DNA from: Comamonadaceae bacterium OS-1
GTDB lineage: Bacteria > Pseudomonadota > Gammaproteobacteria > Burkholderiales > Burkholderiaceae_C
Assembly: GCA_027923965.1 (NCBI GenBank)
Contig: AP026969.1
Location: forward strand, 4,340,001-4,404,000
Direction: 5' to 3'
Length of the DNA stretch: 64,000 bases
The notes under the pieces were generated by a model, which worked only from the letters and a program-made list of their open reading frames with translations, was not told the DNA's origin and did no database searches. The translations under genes were made by a program, and so were the position numbers. Below, in pieces: positions 27,460 to 35,542 of the stretch (positions are counted from its first letter, which is position 1; every line of letters starts with the position of its first letter).

Positions 27460-28475
27460 TAGCGGGTCCTCGGGTCAAACACGTGGTACAGGGCATCGGA
27501 CAGCAGGTTCAGCGTGACGAAGATCACCCCTACTACCAGCACACAGCCCATCACGGCGTTCATGTCACCCAGCAGCAGGCTGCTGGTCAGGTACTGGCCA
27601 AAGCCGGGCCAGGCGAATACGGTTTCGATCAGCACTGCGCCTTCGAGCAGGCCGCCGTAGGCCAGGGCCACGATGGTCAGCAACTGCACCAGGATGTTGC
27701 GGAAGGCATGGCCCCAGACCACACCGCGCTCGGACAGGCCTTTGACCCGTGCCGTGGTGATGTACTCCTGCGACAACTGCGCCAGCATGAAGCTGCGCGT
27801 CATGCGGCTGATGTAGGCCATGGAGTGCAGGCCCAGAATGCAGGCGGGCAGCAGTAGGAACTTGATGGCGTTGCGAAACACCTCCCACTCCCCTGCCATG
27901 GCCGAATCCACCAGCAGCAGGCCGGTGCGCGGTGCCACCATGCCGTCAAACGCCAGGTCGATACGCCCCGCCCCCCCGGCCCAGCCCAGCCAGGCATAAA
28001 ACACCAGCAGGCCCATCATGCCGAACCAGAACACCGGGGTGGAATAGCCAAACAGGCTGATGACGCGCACCACATGGTCGGCCAGGCGGCCGCGCCGGGT
28101 GGCGGCATACACGCCCAGCGGCACGCCCAGGCCGGTGCCCAGCACGATGGCCATGGTGGCCAGCTCGACCGTGGCGGGCAGCACGCGGGCCAGGTCGTCG
28201 GTGACCTTGTGGCCGGTGAGCAGGGCATTGCCCAGATCGCCGTGCAGCAGGTCCCGCAGGTAGTAGGCAAACTGCACCGGCAGGGGCCGGTCCAGGCCCA
28301 GCTGCTGGTAGACCTGGTCGTAGGTGGAGCGGTCCGCGTCGGGGCCGACGATGGACAGCACCGGGTCCAGCGGCATGACGCGGCCAATCACAAAGGTCAG
28401 CAGCAGCAGACCCAGCAGCGTGAGCACCACGCTCAGCAGGCGGTGGCCCAGAGCGCGCAAGGTGGATGTAGTCAC
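27459..28475 (-). CDS. Peptide/nickel-type ABC transporter permease (DppB-like)
   Basis: A 338-residue inner-membrane permease starting at GTG. DppB features are the N-terminal helix LLSVVLTLLGLLLLTFVIGR, YQQLGLDRPLPVQFAYYL, the loop HGDLGNALLTGHKVTDDL, and the EAA motif YITTARVKGLSERGVVWGHAF. It pairs with the DppC-like permease. Confidence 0.92.
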   Translation of the reverse strand: MTTSTLRALGHRLLSVVLTLLGLLLLTFVIGRVMPLDPVLSIVGPDADRSTYDQVYQQLGLDRPLPVQFAYYLRDLLHGDLGNALLTGHKVTDDLARVLPATVELATMAIVLGTGLGVPLGVYAATRRGRLADHVVRVISLFGYSTPVFWFGMMGLLVFYAWLGWAGGAGRIDLAFDGMVAPRTGLLLVDSAMAGEWEVFRNAIKFLLLPACILGLHSMAYISRMTRSFMLAQLSQEYITTARVKGLSERGVVWGHAFRNILVQLLTIVALAYGGLLEGAVLIETVFAWPGFGQYLTSSLLLGDMNAVMGCVLVVGVIFVTLNLLSDALYHVFDPRTR

Positions 28476-28506
28476 AGAAGTTTCTCCATGGGGTGGACAG
28501 CGCGCT

Positions 28507-30126
28507 TTAGCGCTGCTTGCTCACATCGCGCAGCCGGGTGGTAGCCGACGGGTGGCCGAAGTAGTTGCGCACGTCTTTGCGCAGCACCACGGTGTCCACC
28601 ATTTGCGAGAACGGCTGGATCGCGCCCACCTGGGCTTCGTACAGCTTCTGCGCCTCCTGGTACTGGGCGGTCTGCTTGGCTTCGTCGCGCTCGACCTCGG
28701 CCTTTTCGATCAGCTGGTTCAGCTCGGGGCTGAAGAACGAGGTGCGCCAGCCCTGGAAGTTGGTGAGCTTGGCCGCGTCGCTGTTGTCCGGGTTGTACAC
28801 CAAGGCGCGCAGGCTGGAATGCGGATGGGGCTCGACCCCGCCACCGCCCCGGCCCACCAGGATTTCAAAGTTGCGCTCGCGCATGGCACCGTAGACCTGG
28901 TTGCCCGTGCCCGATAGCACGCTGGCTTCGATACCGGCCTTGGCCAGGGTGGCCTGCAGGCTGGTGGCGATGTTGATGAACGGAGGGTCGGCCAGCACGC
29001 GGATGGTGGTCTTGAAGCCATTGGGAAAACCGGCCTCAGAAAGCAGCTTCTTGGCTGCGGCCACATCCAGCTTGTAGCCGGGGCTGGGCAGGCTGGCGGG
29101 CAGGCCCATCTGCACAGGGCGCTGCTGCGGCACGCCGTAGTTGGGCATCACCGTGGTGTTGATGCCGTCGTAGTCGATCAGGTTGCGGATCGCCAGGCGC
29201 ACGCGTTTGTCGGCAAACTTGGGGTCTTTCATGCTGACGGCCACGTAGTACAGCGTGCCGCGGCGCACCGGGCTGACCACGGCCTCGGGGTTTTTCTTCA
29301 TGGACTCGATATCGGGCACCGACATGCCCGAGGCCACGTCCAGGTCGCCGCGCTCCAGCATCAGGCGCAGCGACTGCGACTCGGTCATGTGGCGCATGAT
29401 GACGCGCTTGAGCTTGGCCGGGCCGCGCCAGTAGCCGTCAAAACGGTTCATCAGCAGGGCATCCTTGGCGCGCCATTCCACCAGCGAAAACGGGCCGGAC
29501 CCGGCAGCGTGGGTGGTCAGCCAAGCAGCCCCCATATCGCCATTTTTCTCGTTTTCCATCACCTTCTTGCGGTCCAGCACCACCGAGCTGACCGAGGTGG
29601 CCAGGGTGTAGAGCACCATTTTCGGATCGGTCGGTTCGGGCAGGTCGATCACCAGGGTGGTGGCATCGGTGGCGCGCACGGCTTTCTCCACGTTCTGGGC
29701 GGTAAAGCCATAGCTCTTCCAGGGTGAGGCCATGGCCAGGTTCAGCTTGAGCACGCGCTGCAGCGACCAGGCCGCGTCTTCCGCCGTGAGTTCGTTGCCC
29801 GACTGGAACTTCACGCCCTTGCGCACCACCAGGGTGATGCTGCGGCCATCGGCAGACACTTTCCAACTCTCGGCCAGGCCGGGCTGCATCTTGCTGATGG
29901 TTTGCGGGTCGAGTTCGATCAGGTAGTCGTACAGGTTGGCGGCAAGCTCGACCACATCGTTGCCGGTGGCCGCGGCCGGGTCCAGCGACAGCAGGTTGTT
30001 CATGCTGAAACCGACGATCAACTGGTCGTCCGGGGTTTTGGCTTGCGCCACCACCCCCAGGGTGCCGAGTGCCAGGGCAACTGCGACGGAAGCGGCGCAT
30101 CGGCGCAACAGCTTTGTGTGGTTCAT
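28507..30126 (-). CDS. Peptide/nickel-type ABC transporter substrate-binding protein
   Basis: A 539-residue periplasmic SBP_bac_5 protein (cluster C). It has a signal peptide (MNHTKLLRRCAASVAVALAL, cleaved near GVVAQA) and the family landmarks LAESWKVSADGRSITLVVRKGVKFQSG, WRGPAKLKRVIMRHM, and FADKRVRLAIRNLIDYDGIN. The longer in-frame extension upstream is rejected because it would bury the signal peptide. This family binds peptides but also sugar acids and oligosaccharides. The enolase-superfamily neighbour favours a sugar acid or similar acid. Confidence 0.92.
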   Translation of the reverse strand: MNHTKLLRRCAASVAVALALGTLGVVAQAKTPDDQLIVGFSMNNLLSLDPAAATGNDVVELAANLYDYLIELDPQTISKMQPGLAESWKVSADGRSITLVVRKGVKFQSGNELTAEDAAWSLQRVLKLNLAMASPWKSYGFTAQNVEKAVRATDATTLVIDLPEPTDPKMVLYTLATSVSSVVLDRKKVMENEKNGDMGAAWLTTHAAGSGPFSLVEWRAKDALLMNRFDGYWRGPAKLKRVIMRHMTESQSLRLMLERGDLDVASGMSVPDIESMKKNPEAVVSPVRRGTLYYVAVSMKDPKFADKRVRLAIRNLIDYDGINTTVMPNYGVPQQRPVQMGLPASLPSPGYKLDVAAAKKLLSEAGFPNGFKTTIRVLADPPFINIATSLQATLAKAGIEASVLSGTGNQVYGAMRERNFEILVGRGGGGVEPHPHSSLRALVYNPDNSDAAKLTNFQGWRTSFFSPELNQLIEKAEVERDEAKQTAQYQEAQKLYEAQVGAIQPFSQMVDTVVLRKDVRNYFGHPSATTRLRDVSKQR

Positions 30127-30175
30127 AGGTGTCTCCTCAAGGTGGATGGGGTGGCGCAACCGTGGGGTGGTGCGT

Positions 30176-31330
30176 TTAGTAGGCGTTGCGCGTGTGGGCT
30201 TCGATGTAGGCGAAGTTGATGTCTTCGCCCAGACCCGGCAGCTGCGACAGGTGCACATAGCCGTCGGCATCCATGGGGTCGGCCAGGGTGTTCAGGTAGG
30301 CGGGCACTTCGTCGTACTCCAGGAAGGGGTGCAACAGGCCGCGCTCGTACCAGCGGGTGTTCTTGATGGCTGCGCACACCGCCAGGTTGGCCGCGCCGTT
30401 GCCGTGCACTTCGCACTGCATGCCAAAGGATTCGGCCAGGTGCGCCACCTTGAGCGTGGGGGTGATGCCGCCCACACCGGGCACACCGGCACGCAGGATG
30501 TCGCAAGCACCGGCCTTGACCCAGTCGGCCCGGCTGTGATGCTTGCCCGACAGGCTTTCGGGGCCGACGATGGGGATGTCGAGCTGGTCGGCCAGCCAGG
30601 CATACGAAGCCATGCTTTGCTCGTTCATCATTTCCTCGAACCAGGTGAAGTTGAGCTTCTCCAGGGCGCGGCCAATGGTCAGCGCGTCGATGCGGCTGTA
30701 GTTGTGGTAGCCGTCCAGCATCAGCGGAATGTGAGGGCCAACGGCTTCGCGCACGGCGGCGCAGGCCTGGATGTCCATGGACACGCTGGGGGCAAACGAG
30801 ACCGGTGGCATCCAGGTGTGCAGCTTGATGGCCTTGTAGCCACGCGCCACCAGCTTCAGGGCGAAGTCGCCATATTCTTGCGGGGTGGACAGGCCGCCCT
30901 TGAGCTCGTCACCGCACATGGTGCTGCCGTAGGCGGGCACCTTGTCGCGGTAGCCGCCGATCAGGCGGTACACCGGCTGGCCCAGCACCCGGCCGGCCAA
31001 ATCCCACAGCGCCTGGTCTACCGCGGCCAGGGCGCGGTCGGTCAGTTGCCCGGCGCTGCCGCGCTGCCAGTGCTCCAGGCCGTGCCAGAGCTGCTCGCGC
31101 TGGAACGGATGCTGGCCCACCAGCACCTTGCGCACAAAGGCTTCCAGCACATGGGGGCGGATCACCTCGGGCGGTGCAAAAGCGTAGCCGCTGTGCCCCT
31201 CGTCGGTGGTGATGGTCAACAGGGCCATCTTGCCCAGACCTTCAGGGCCGGGGTGGGAATGGCCTGCCGTGTCTACCGACCGGCGGGTCGGGTAGGTGAA
31301 TTCGGTGCCGTGTACGCTGGCAATTTTCAT
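30176..31330 (-). CDS. Enolase-superfamily enzyme (mandelate racemase/muconate lactonising type)
   Basis: A 384-residue enzyme, probably an acid-sugar dehydratase or racemase. It has the enolase N-terminal capping domain, then a TIM barrel with K169-L-H171 at the end of the second strand, metal ligands D206 (LMLDGYHN), E232 or E233 (WFEEMMNE) and E258 (GPES), and H309 (CEVHGNG) as likely general acid/base. The exact substrate cannot be read from the motifs. First gene of the seven-gene minus-strand operon and divergent from the GntR regulator, whose operators lie in the shared promoter region. Confidence 0.88.
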   Translation of the reverse strand: MKIASVHGTEFTYPTRRSVDTAGHSHPGPEGLGKMALLTITTDEGHSGYAFAPPEVIRPHVLEAFVRKVLVGQHPFQREQLWHGLEHWQRGSAGQLTDRALAAVDQALWDLAGRVLGQPVYRLIGGYRDKVPAYGSTMCGDELKGGLSTPQEYGDFALKLVARGYKAIKLHTWMPPVSFAPSVSMDIQACAAVREAVGPHIPLMLDGYHNYSRIDALTIGRALEKLNFTWFEEMMNEQSMASYAWLADQLDIPIVGPESLSGKHHSRADWVKAGACDILRAGVPGVGGITPTLKVAHLAESFGMQCEVHGNGAANLAVCAAIKNTRWYERGLLHPFLEYDEVPAYLNTLADPMDADGYVHLSQLPGLGEDINFAYIEAHTRNAY

Positions 31331-31352
31331 AAGATTCCTTCTATGTCATCGG

Positions 31353-31363
31353 TCGTCAGACTG
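31353..31363. promoter_or_regulatory. GntR/FadR-type operator site 1
   Basis: TCGTCAGACTG fits the FadR-subfamily consensus TNGTNNNACNA except the last base. It lies 23 bp upstream of the enolase-family start codon. Confidence 0.6.
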
Positions 31364-31378
31364 GAATGAATTTTAGGC

Positions 31379-31395
31379 AACACGTCAGACGTGTT
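31379..31395. promoter_or_regulatory. GntR/FadR-type operator site 2
   Basis: AACACG-TCAGA-CGTGTT is a palindrome with 6-bp arms. Its core CGTCAGACG is shared with the sites at 31353 and 32425. It lies within the divergent enolase/gntR promoter region. Confidence 0.6.
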
Positions 31396-31450
31396 AAATC
31401 AGTAGAAACCCTTAATTCCTATATTTTCTCGACTATTGCGCAATTGGCAT

Positions 31451-31463
31451 CAGTCGTCTGGTG
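31451..31463. promoter_or_regulatory. Possible GntR operator half-site 3
   Basis: CAGTCGTCTGGTG contains the half-site CAGACGA on the minus strand. It lies about 50 bp before the gntR start. Weaker than the other sites. Confidence 0.4.
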
Positions 31464-31514
31464 AGATACCTGCCCGCGTTATAGTGGCCAGCTCCTCCAT
31501 AGCGCCACTCCACC

Positions 31515-32288
31515 ATGCAAGCCACCCCAACAGAGCATCCCACGCGGACCAAAAGCCAGCCGCAGCGGGTGGTGGACGGAGTCTCCGAGCGTATCCACAG
31601 CGGGGCCCTCAAGCCCGGTGACCGGGTGCCTTCCGAGCCGGGGCTGATGCAGGAATTCAATGTCAGCCGTACGGTGGTGCGCGAGGCCATGTCGCGCCTG
31701 CAGGCCAGCGGCCTGGTCGAAACCCGGCAAGGCGTGGGCACTTTTGTACTGGCATCCGCCGCCCCCGAGCCCTTGCTGGCGATTGGCGCGCGCGACCTGC
31801 AGGTGCGCCAGAAGCTAGCCATGCTGGAGCTGCGCATCAGCCTCGAATCCGAGGCCGCCAGCCTGGCTGCCGTGCGCCGCCGTGAGGACCACCTGGCGGC
31901 CATGCGCGCCGCACTGGACGCGTTCGATGCGCAGCGCCGCGCGGGTGGCAGCACCACGGAGCCCGACTTCCAGTTCCATGTGCAGATCGCCGCCGCCACC
32001 GGCAACGAATACTTCGAGGAAGTGCTCACCAGCCTGGGCAACGCCACCATTCCCCGGGCCACGCCCCATGCCACCGCCCAGTCGGTAGCCGACAGCAAGC
32101 CCGCCGCCCGTTTTGGCGAAGCCCAGCCCATGCTGGAGAGCGGCAAGGCCATCACCCAGCGCGAGCACGAAGCCATTTTTGATGCCATCCGCCGGGGTGA
32201 TGCCGCCGCCGCGCGGGCCGCCATGTTCATGCACCTGAGCAATAGCCGCGAGCGCATGCGCGCCAATACCGACAGCAGCGGCCACTAA
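31515..32288 (+). CDS. FadR-subfamily GntR transcriptional regulator
   Basis: A 257-residue regulator. The N-terminal winged helix shows RVPSEPGLMQEFNVSRTVVREAMSRL and the wing VETRQGVGTFVL. The C-terminal FCD-type helical ligand domain has LRISLESEAASLAA, DFQFHVQIAAATGN and the metal/ligand histidine region ITQREHEAIFDAIRRGD. It is divergent from the enolase/ABC operon. Palindromes fitting its family consensus occur in the shared promoter and before the porin, so it likely controls both and itself, responding to the operon's substrate or a breakdown product. Confidence 0.92.
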   Translation: MQATPTEHPTRTKSQPQRVVDGVSERIHSGALKPGDRVPSEPGLMQEFNVSRTVVREAMSRLQASGLVETRQGVGTFVLASAAPEPLLAIGARDLQVRQKLAMLELRISLESEAASLAAVRRREDHLAAMRAALDAFDAQRRAGGSTTEPDFQFHVQIAAATGNEYFEEVLTSLGNATIPRATPHATAQSVADSKPAARFGEAQPMLESGKAITQREHEAIFDAIRRGDAAAARAAMFMHLSNSRERMRANTDSSGH

Positions 32289-32424
32289 CCGCCCCTCGAC
32301 CCCCACCAGCCTGCCAGCCAGCGCAAAAAGCCGCGGGCACAGCCCCGCCTTGCGCACTTAAATCCACAAAGCAAGGGTTTTTACTGATTCCACGGGAAGT
32401 AACTCTTTCTTACTATTCGCCAAG

Positions 32425-32435
32425 TCGTCAGACGA
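32425..32435. promoter_or_regulatory. GntR/FadR-type operator before the porin
   Basis: TCGTCAGACGA matches the FadR-subfamily consensus TNGTNNNACNA exactly. It sits inside the perfect palindrome AGTCGTC-A-GACGACT (32423-32437), 49 bp before the porin ATG. It shares its core with the sites around 31353-31395. Confidence 0.7.
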
Positions 32436-32485
32436 CTGACGTATTACTAGTAAACCCAACCCACTACCCCTGGAGAACTGTTCCC

Positions 32486-33541
32486 ATGCCATCCAAACTC
32501 ATTCCCGCACTGGTTTTCGGCGCCTTTGCCAGCGCCGCTTCGGCCCAATCCAGCGTGACCCTCGGGGGCATCGTCGATGCCTGGGTGGGCCAGACGCGCC
32601 ATAAAGTCGGCGTCAATCCGCCGGGCACGGGTTACGTGGTGGACAGCGGCGGTGCCCAGGCCAGCCGCTGGAGCCTGCGCGGCACCGAAGACCTGGGTGA
32701 CGGGCTGAAAGCCAGCTTTGTGCTGGAGCAAGGCTTCGCGCTGGACAGCGGCACCGTCTCTACCGTTTCGGCCTCCAACGTCGGCTTCAACCGCGGGGCC
32801 TACCTCGGGGTGTCGGGTGACTTTGGTGACGTGCGCCTGGGCCGCATGCTGGGGGCCTTCGATGCGCTGCGCGGCTCGACCAACCACCTGTACGACTCGT
32901 CCGGCTTTGCCTCCACCGGCCAGGTCTGGGGCGCGGGTGCCACCGCCGCCAACGGCCTGCCCGCCGTCACCGGTACCGACTACCTGGCCCGGGGCAACAA
33001 CACGGTGATGTACATCACCCCGGCGCTGGGCATTTTCAGCGGCTCGGTCAGCTTCAGCGCCAACGAAGGTGCCTCCACCGCGACCGAGTCGCCCCGCACG
33101 ATCAGCGCCCACGGCAAGGTCACCCAAGGCCCGCTGCGCGTGGGCTATTCCTACCAGGCTGAGGCCTACACCACGGGCAAGAACAAGTTCCATCTGGTCG
33201 CAGGCAACTACAACTTCGGACCGGTCAATATGGTGGGGGCCTTCCAGCGGCAAATCGACGAGCGTATCGCCGGTCACCAGACCTCCAATGAATGGGAACT
33301 GGGCCTGGATGCGCCCTTCGGCCTGGCCACGGTGGCCATAGGCTACGCCAGCGCCAAGACCGAAAACAGCGCAGGCCGCAAAGTGGTGGACGCCCACGGC
33401 CTGAGCCTGATGGCCACCTACGACATCTCCAAACGCACCCGTCTGTACACCGCGTTCCGCCAGCTCAAAACCGCACGCGCAGACGGTAGCACTTCGCTGG
33501 ACGCATCGCGCTTGGGTTTTGGCGTGACGCACCGGTTCTGA
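32486..33541 (+). CDS. Gram-negative porin (Porin_4 type)
   Basis: A 351-residue outer-membrane trimeric porin of the betaproteobacterial type. A signal peptide (ending ASAASA near residue 20) precedes SVTLGGIVDAWVGQ. The strands GAQASRWSLRGTEDLGDGLKASFVLEQGF, the DFGDVRLGRMLGAFDAL loop and the C-terminal SRLGFGVTHRF, with Phe as last residue, are diagnostic. A GntR operator lies just upstream, so it probably admits the operon's substrate through the outer membrane. Confidence 0.93.
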   Translation: MPSKLIPALVFGAFASAASAQSSVTLGGIVDAWVGQTRHKVGVNPPGTGYVVDSGGAQASRWSLRGTEDLGDGLKASFVLEQGFALDSGTVSTVSASNVGFNRGAYLGVSGDFGDVRLGRMLGAFDALRGSTNHLYDSSGFASTGQVWGAGATAANGLPAVTGTDYLARGNNTVMYITPALGIFSGSVSFSANEGASTATESPRTISAHGKVTQGPLRVGYSYQAEAYTTGKNKFHLVAGNYNFGPVNMVGAFQRQIDERIAGHQTSNEWELGLDAPFGLATVAIGYASAKTENSAGRKVVDAHGLSLMATYDISKRTRLYTAFRQLKTARADGSTSLDASRLGFGVTHRF

Positions 33542-33559
33542 ACCAGCAGGGCGGCTGCC

Positions 33560-34753
33560 CTATTTCGGCCAGAGCACCCAGAGCTTTAAGGGCTGCTTGA
33601 GCCGACCGGCCAGGTCGCCGGCCTCGGGGCCCCAACCGGCGAAATAGTCGGCCCGCACGGCCCCGGTGATGGCACTGCCGGTGTCCTGGGCAAAGACCAG
33701 CTTTTGCAGCGGTGCCCAGGGGCCGGGCGAGGCCAGCCAGACCGGTGTGCCGTAGGGGATGCTGGCGGGGTCCACGGCAATCGAGCGGCCCGGGGTCAGG
33801 GCCACGCCCTGCGCCCCCCGGGGGCCGAAGGCCATATCCAGCTCCGACAGTACTTCTTCGCGAAAGAACACGGTGCGCGGGTTACTCCATAGCAGCTCGT
33901 TCACCCGCTGCGGGTTTTGCAGAATCCAGGCCTTGATGCCGGGCCAGGTGGCATCGCGGATCAGCCCCTGGTCCAGCAGCCAGCGGCCCACGCTTTTGTA
34001 GGGCTGGTCGTTGGTGCCCGCATAGGCCAGGCGCACCAGGCGCTGGCTGCCGTCGGCCTCGGTAATGCGCAAACGCCCCGACCCCTGGATTTGCAGCACC
34101 AGCGCATCCACCGGGTCGGACAGCCAGGCGATGGCACGCCCGGCCAACTGGGCCTTGGCCTCGGGCAGGGTTTCCATCTCTTGGCGGGTGTACCAGGGCT
34201 TGCGCTGGCCCAGGGTGGCCGGGGGACGGTACAGGGGCACGGCAGACGCGCTGGTGGGGTTGCGGGTACCGTCCAGCAAGGGTTCGTAGTAGCTGGTCAA
34301 CAAACCTTCGGAGCTACCTTGCAGCGGTTCCACCTTGTAGGGCTGCAGGCGCGCGACCATCCAGGCCCGCTGCTCGTCGCCGCTGCCTATGCTCAGGCGG
34401 CGCACCTCTTTGCACAGCGGGGCCTGGACCGGGCCGGGGCGTTCGCAGCTTTTGATCCAGGCGTTCCAGGCTTCATGCAGCGGGTCCTGGCCAAAGCCGG
34501 GCAGCTCGGCCCAGCGCACCGGTGTCCAGCGGCTTTTGGCCTGGGTGATGGGCGCAGGCAAGGGGCCGGTATCGCCGGGGATGGCATAGGGTGGGGCCTC
34601 GGGCAGGCCGGGCATGGTGGGTAGCGCCGCCGGGCCGGAGTCCGGGGCTTCGGGCATGCGGGTGGCACAGGCTGCCAGGGTTCCTACAATCGCGACCAGA
34701 AGGGTACGGCGTGCGCCGCGCGCCAGGGAAAAATCTTGAAGGAGTCGGTGCAT
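33560..34753 (-). CDS. mltA: Membrane-bound lytic murein transglycosylase A
   Basis: A 397-residue outer-membrane lipoprotein (lipobox LAAC, Cys29) that cleaves peptidoglycan glycan strands to 1,6-anhydro ends. The MltA domain shows GLLTSYYEPLLDGTRN and LQIQGSGRLRITEADG. The 3D double-psi barrel shows DPASIPYGTPVWL and the catalytic aspartate region VFAQDTGSAITGAVRADYFAG. The ATG chosen at 34753 precedes the signal peptide but has a poor ribosome-binding site. Upstream in-frame ATGs exist. This start overlaps, on the opposite strand, the start of a small membrane-protein gene. Confidence 0.92.
   Translation of the reverse strand: MHRLLQDFSLARGARRTLLVAIVGTLAACATRMPEAPDSGPAALPTMPGLPEAPPYAIPGDTGPLPAPITQAKSRWTPVRWAELPGFGQDPLHEAWNAWIKSCERPGPVQAPLCKEVRRLSIGSGDEQRAWMVARLQPYKVEPLQGSSEGLLTSYYEPLLDGTRNPTSASAVPLYRPPATLGQRKPWYTRQEMETLPEAKAQLAGRAIAWLSDPVDALVLQIQGSGRLRITEADGSQRLVRLAYAGTNDQPYKSVGRWLLDQGLIRDATWPGIKAWILQNPQRVNELLWSNPRTVFFREEVLSELDMAFGPRGAQGVALTPGRSIAVDPASIPYGTPVWLASPGPWAPLQKLVFAQDTGSAITGAVRADYFAGWGPEAGDLAGRLKQPLKLWVLWPK
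34739..34744 (+). promoter_or_regulatory. Ribosome-binding site of the 45-residue membrane protein
   Basis: AAGGAG lies seven bases before the ATG at 34752, close to ideal. It is the main reason to accept that short ORF as a real gene. Confidence 0.6.
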
Positions 34754-34889
34754 GGTCTTGTTGTTACTGGAAGCGCTGGGGGCCGGGGTGTTGCTGGTGC
34801 TGATTGTCTGGTGGACCATGTTCTCGGGCCGCAAGAATGGCGAGATCATCGAAAATTCTAAAGAAAAACAGCCCCCTGTGCAGGACTGA
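34752..34889 (+). CDS. Small single-span membrane protein (45 residues)
   Basis: A short ORF between divergent mltA and the convergent response-regulator gene. It encodes a hydrophobic N-terminus (LLLLEALGAGVLLVLIVWW), then a charged tail rich in Lys, Glu and Asn ending in VQD: a one-span inner-membrane protein with the tail probably in the cytosol. An excellent Shine-Dalgarno AAGGAG lies seven bases upstream. Its ATG shares CATG with the mltA start on the other strand. No family is recognised. The repeat copy R7 begins at its stop codon and may terminate it. Confidence 0.6.
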   Translation: MVLLLLEALGAGVLLVLIVWWTMFSGRKNGEIIENSKEKQPPVQD

Positions 34890-34921
34890 TAAGCACAAGT
34901 AGCTACATTTTCTGTAGCAAA
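34888..34921 (-). repeat. Dispersed repeat, copy R7 (partial)
   Basis: On the minus strand: TTTGCTACAGAAAATGTAGC, then TACTTGTGCTTA, the head half of the repeat. It contains the stop codon of the response regulator (34903-34905). GCTAC and GTAGC also form a small hairpin. Confidence 0.65.
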
Positions 34922-35529
34922 TTGGCCAATTCCACGGCCGACTTTACTTCCATCTTGTCGAATACCCGGCCCCGGTGCACCTCCACCGTGCGCACGCTGA
35001 TGTCAAGCTGGTCGGCGATCAGCTTGTTGGGCAGGCCCAGCACCACCAGCCGCATCACGTCGCGTTCGCGCTCGGTCAGTTCGGTCAGGCGGGTTTGCAG
35101 ACGCTGGCGGCCTTCACGGGCCCGCAGGTTCAGGGCCGACTGGGCAAGAGCCTGCTCGATGCGGTCGACCAGGGCGTTGTCGGAAAACGGCTTTTCGCAG
35201 AAGTCGAATGCCCCGCGCTTGACCGCATCCACGGCGGTCGGCACGTCGGCGTGGCCAGTCAGAAAGATCACCGGCATGGGCTGGTGCAGCCCCCGGGCAA
35301 TCAGCTTGTCGAATAGCGCCAGCCCGCTGATGCCGGGCATGCGCACGTCCAGCAGCAGGCAGCAGGCCTGGCGCGGCACAAAGCCGGTGGCCAGCATGGT
35401 CTCGAAGGCCTCGGCGCTGGGAAAGCCCTCGCTGAACAGGCCGCGCGAGCGCAGCAGCCACGACAGCGCATCGCGCACGCTGGCATCGTCATCGACGATG
35501 AAAACGGTGGCATCTTGTACGGGTTGCAT
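34903..35529 (-). CDS. FixJ-type response regulator
   Basis: A 208-residue two-component regulator: receiver domain (VFIVDDDASVRDALSWLL; phospho-acceptor Asp in LLLDVRMPGISG; FLTGHADVPTAVDAVKRGAFDFCEKPF) followed by a LuxR/FixJ HTH (LTERERDVMRLVVLGLPNKLIADQLDISVRTVEVHRGRVFDKM). It lies 13 bp after the sensor kinase gene and is its partner. The target genes are not evident here. The longer upstream ORF is rejected because MQPVQDATVFIVDDD is the natural receiver start. Confidence 0.93.
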   Translation of the reverse strand: MQPVQDATVFIVDDDASVRDALSWLLRSRGLFSEGFPSAEAFETMLATGFVPRQACCLLLDVRMPGISGLALFDKLIARGLHQPMPVIFLTGHADVPTAVDAVKRGAFDFCEKPFSDNALVDRIEQALAQSALNLRAREGRQRLQTRLTELTERERDVMRLVVLGLPNKLIADQLDISVRTVEVHRGRVFDKMEVKSAVELANLLQKM

Positions 35530-35542
35530 CACAGCCTCACAT

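Noticed and set aside
34754..34849. Upstream in-frame extension of mltA
   Set aside because: It would put about 32 polar residues before the signal peptide. The ATG at 34753 leaves a normal lipoprotein signal.
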